Part shown: in pieces, positions 5,705-6,247 of the stretch
Layout: every line of letters begins with the position of its first letter
Numbering within the stretch: the first letter of the stretch is position 1
NCBI GenBank assembly: GCA_041574955.1
Contig: JBFGNS010000209.1
Span: 1-6,247 of the forward strand
DNA length: 6,247 nt
Origin: CALZJC01 sp041574955
GTDB taxonomy: Bacteria > Acidobacteriota > Thermoanaerobaculia > Multivoradales > JAHEKO01
Reading direction: 5' to 3'
Notes under the pieces: model-generated
Databases searched by the model: none
Told to the model about the DNA's origin: nothing
Seen by the model: only the letters and a program-made list of their open reading frames with translations
Position numbers and translations under genes: made by a program

Positions 5705-5706
5705 TT
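5698..5706 (+). promoter_or_regulatory. Extended -10 promoter (TGCTAGATT) of uvrA
   Basis: GGCTGCTAGATT is followed by 11 nt (CCGCCCCTGCC) and the uvrA ATG. With +1 about 7 nt after the box, the leader would be about 5 nt and has no Shine-Dalgarno site, so it would be nearly leaderless. No LexA-type palindrome that I recognise overlaps it, so SOS control is not evident. Confidence 0.55.
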
Positions 5707-5717
5707 CCGCCCCTGCC

Positions 5718-6247
<530 letters not shown>

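Noticed and set aside
5698..5717. A LexA/SOS box controlling uvrA
   Set aside because: I looked for a CTG(N10)CAG-like or GAAC/GTTC-like palindrome over the promoter and start and found none. The inverted repeat present pairs with the divergent promoter 68 bp away instead.

Overview
This is a very GC-rich window (by eye about 70% G+C, with G/C at most third codon positions) from a bacterial chromosome, densely packed with housekeeping-type genes. I see no insertion sequence, phage gene, CRISPR array, rRNA or tRNA. The DUF4390 plus NtrY-type kinase pair, SelB, and a YbjN-family protein next to uvrA suggest a GC-rich Gram-negative-type lineage such as Acidobacteriota (Thermoanaerobaculia-like) or a deltaproteobacterial-type group (Myxococcota and relatives). 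That placement is an inference from gene content and is weak.

Layout. From 1 to 4451 everything reads on the minus strand. In transcription order these are an exported DUF4390 protein (4451-3909), an NtrY-like membrane histidine kinase (3900-1702), a YqeY/GatB-like protein (1649-1200) and the 5' part of selB (1144 to the window edge). The plus strand carries smpB (4554-5021), divergent from DUF4390. A YbjN-family gene (5596-5117, minus) converges on smpB, and uvrA (5718 to the window edge, plus) is divergent from the YbjN gene. The listed features plus gaps of at most about 120 bp account for the whole window.

How the genes work together. DUF4390 and the kinase form a tight pair (8 nt gap) that probably serves envelope or nitrogen-type signalling. 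No NtrX response regulator follows the kinase. yqeY and selB probably share a transcript and both relate to translation: YqeY resembles the tRNA-binding tail of GatB, and SelB delivers Sec-tRNA. SmpB (ribosome rescue) and UvrA (nucleotide excision repair) are independent housekeeping functions.

The most notable non-coding signal is in the promoters. A perfect TATAAT lies exactly 6 nt before the yqeY ATG, which predicts a leaderless mRNA. A shared extended -10 motif, CTGCTAGAnT, precedes DUF4390, the YbjN gene and uvrA, in two cases so close to the ATG that the leader would be only a few nucleotides. Other structures are a stop-to-stop imperfect palindrome between smpB and the YbjN gene, a tandem 15-bp repeat in the yqeY promoter, and a 24-bp perfect palindrome between yqeY and selB. 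I found no convincing undescribed multi-gene system.
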